From assembly GCA_031379885.1 (NCBI GenBank), contig JANNFN010000101.1, positions 1 to 5,561 of the forward strand: a stretch of DNA of 5,561 bases. Reading direction: 5' to 3'. Below, piece after piece: positions 4,157 through 5,561 of this stretch. Positions within the stretch are counted from its first letter, which is position 1, and each line of letters opens with the position of its first letter. The stretch is from Methylotenera_A sp031379885. Lineage in GTDB: Bacteria > Pseudomonadota > Gammaproteobacteria > Burkholderiales > Methylophilaceae. Under the pieces are notes generated by a model. The model was not told the origin of the DNA. It did not search any database and worked only from the letters and a program-made list of their open reading frames with translations. A program made the translations under genes and the position numbers.

Positions 4157-5551
4157 ATGCAACCACCAAAAGAAATTTTCAAAGCCTATGACATCCGCGG
4201 TATTGTCGGCAAAACCTTAACACCTGAAATTGTTGAGGCAATAGGACATGCGCTGGGTTCTGAAGCCAGACAACGTTCACAAAAAGAAATTTGCATCGGC
4301 TACGATGGCCGATTATCAGGCCCAGAGCTGGCTGACGCGCTATCTGAAGGCATACGCAAAGCTGGTGTGAATGTAGTTAATTTAGGCATGGTCGCAACTC
4401 CCATGGTCTATTTTGCGGCACATCATTTGGGCAACAATTGCGGCGTAATGGTTACGGGAAGCCACAATCCACCCGATTATAATGGGTTAAAAATGGTACT
4501 TGCTGGTGAAACGTTATCGAATGAAAGCATTCAAAGTTTACGTCATCGTATTGAATATAAACGGCTAACCTATGGTGATGGCTTGGAGCGTAGCTACGAT
4601 ATTGCGCCAAATTACATTGATAGAATTAAAGCGGATATTAATTTAGCGCGGCCATTACAAGTGACCGTAGATTGCGGAAACGGCGTAGCTGGTGCCTTTG
4701 CTAAGCAACTTTACAACGCAATTGGTTGCCGGGTGGACGAACTGTTTTGCGAGGTGGATGGCAATTTTCCCAACCATCATCCCGATCCATCCGTACCGGA
4801 GAATTTGGAAGATTTAATCGAATCGCTTAAAACGTCACGCGCTGAAATAGGCCTTGCTTTTGACGGCGATGGCGACCGACTTGGAGTGGTCACGAAAGAA
4901 GGTAATATTATCTACCCAGACCGGCAACTGCTACTATTTGCACAAGATGTGTTAAGCCGCAATGCTGGGGCTAATATCATTTTCGATGTCAAATCGACAC
5001 GCAACCTTGCCCCTTGGATACGCGAGCTGGGTGGCAATCCGATTATGTGGAAAACTGGTCATTCTTTGGTAAAAGCAAAAATTAAGGAAACGGACGCTGC
5101 TTTGGCAGGAGAAATGAGCGGACACGTGTTTTTTAACGATAATGATATCAATGGTAACAAGCGCTGGTATGGCTTTGATGATGGCTTGTATGCTGGTGCG
5201 CGACTACTGGAAATATTAAGTCGTTTTGCTAATCCATCTGAAGTACTCAACAGCTTGCCTGACAACGTCAGCACCCCCGAACAACACATTAAAATGCAAG
5301 AAGGTCAACCGCATACACTGATTGCGCAACTTCAGAAGACTGCAAAATTCGCTGGCTCAACGGAGATTATTACCATTGATGGTTTGCGCGTGGAGTACGC
5401 TGATGGCTTTGGTTTAATGCGGCCATCTAATACCACGCCTGTGATTGTTTTACGCTTTGAGGCCGATAATGAAGCAGCGCTTAAACGCATACAAGCGCAA
5501 TTTAAGGCGATTATTTTAGCGGCCGCACCGCATGTGGTTTTACCTTTTTAA
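4157..5551 (+). CDS. algC: Phosphomannomutase/phosphoglucomutase (AlgC type)
   Basis: This cytoplasmic alpha-D-phosphohexomutase interconverts the 6- and 1-phosphates of mannose and glucose, supplying GDP-mannose and UDP-glucose precursors for lipopolysaccharide and exopolysaccharide. It has all four domains: the phosphoserine loop TGSHNP (100-105, S102), the Mg-binding DGDGDR (236-241), the sugar-specificity loop GEMSGHVFF (318-326), and the phosphate-binding RPSNTTP (422-428). The 464-residue length matches Pseudomonas AlgC, and the GEMSG loop marks the dual-specificity PMM/PGM group rather than GlmM. The start at 4157 gives the expected lead-in to FKAYDIRG. No Shine-Dalgarno sequence is visible in the 5-bp gap, so translation is probably coupled to the DUF3307 gene. 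Only 10 bases remain after the stop, so no terminator can be judged. The symbol could equally be manB, pmm or cpsG in other annotations. Confidence 0.96.
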   Translation: MQPPKEIFKAYDIRGIVGKTLTPEIVEAIGHALGSEARQRSQKEICIGYDGRLSGPELADALSEGIRKAGVNVVNLGMVATPMVYFAAHHLGNNCGVMVTGSHNPPDYNGLKMVLAGETLSNESIQSLRHRIEYKRLTYGDGLERSYDIAPNYIDRIKADINLARPLQVTVDCGNGVAGAFAKQLYNAIGCRVDELFCEVDGNFPNHHPDPSVPENLEDLIESLKTSRAEIGLAFDGDGDRLGVVTKEGNIIYPDRQLLLFAQDVLSRNAGANIIFDVKSTRNLAPWIRELGGNPIMWKTGHSLVKAKIKETDAALAGEMSGHVFFNDNDINGNKRWYGFDDGLYAGARLLEILSRFANPSEVLNSLPDNVSTPEQHIKMQEGQPHTLIAQLQKTAKFAGSTEIITIDGLRVEYADGFGLMRPSNTTPVIVLRFEADNEAALKRIQAQFKAIILAAAPHVVLPF

Positions 5552-5561
5552 TCATAAGTTT

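Overview
The window looks like chromosomal housekeeping DNA from a betaproteobacterium. Three things point that way: the gene order glyA-nrdR-ribD, an AlgC-type phosphohexomutase, and mid-range base composition (roughly mid-40s % G+C by eye). A member of the Methylophilaceae or a close relative is my best guess, but this is inference from gene content and style, not from a search. I see no insertion sequence, CRISPR array, tRNA, rRNA or phage gene.

Positions 1-3133 hold four genes on the minus strand, read from right to left as one probable operon: glyA (serine hydroxymethyltransferase), nrdR (repressor of ribonucleotide reductase genes, GTG start), ribD (bifunctional riboflavin deaminase/reductase) and the first 93 codons of a TatD-family metal-dependent hydrolase, which runs off the left edge. 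The gaps are 19 bp, 49 bp and a 4-base ATGA overlap. The genes share a one-carbon, nucleotide and cofactor supply theme.

Positions 3577-5551 hold a divergent plus-strand operon: iscX (small frataxin-like partner of the iron-sulfur assembly machine), a 120-residue DUF3307 membrane protein rich in His and Asp, and an AlgC-type phosphomannomutase/phosphoglucomutase. A consensus TATAAT promoter lies just before iscX. The gaps of 17 and 5 bp indicate co-transcription.

The most interesting part is the 443-bp gap between the two operons. A strong plus-strand intrinsic terminator (3458-3484) has no plus-strand gene in front of it. About 43 bp before the terminator hairpin is a near-consensus sigma-54 (RpoN) promoter (3399-3415, GG-N10-GC). 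About 100 bp before that is an NtrC-like palindrome (3302-3318, 11 of 13 fixed positions) with a weaker second copy exactly 20 bp further on. Together they predict a nitrogen-regulated, RpoN-dependent small RNA of about 59 nt, C/U-rich with anti-Shine-Dalgarno-like stretches, ending in its own terminator. The alternative is an attenuated RpoN-dependent leader of the iscX operon. The motifs are visible in the sequence; their function is inferred.
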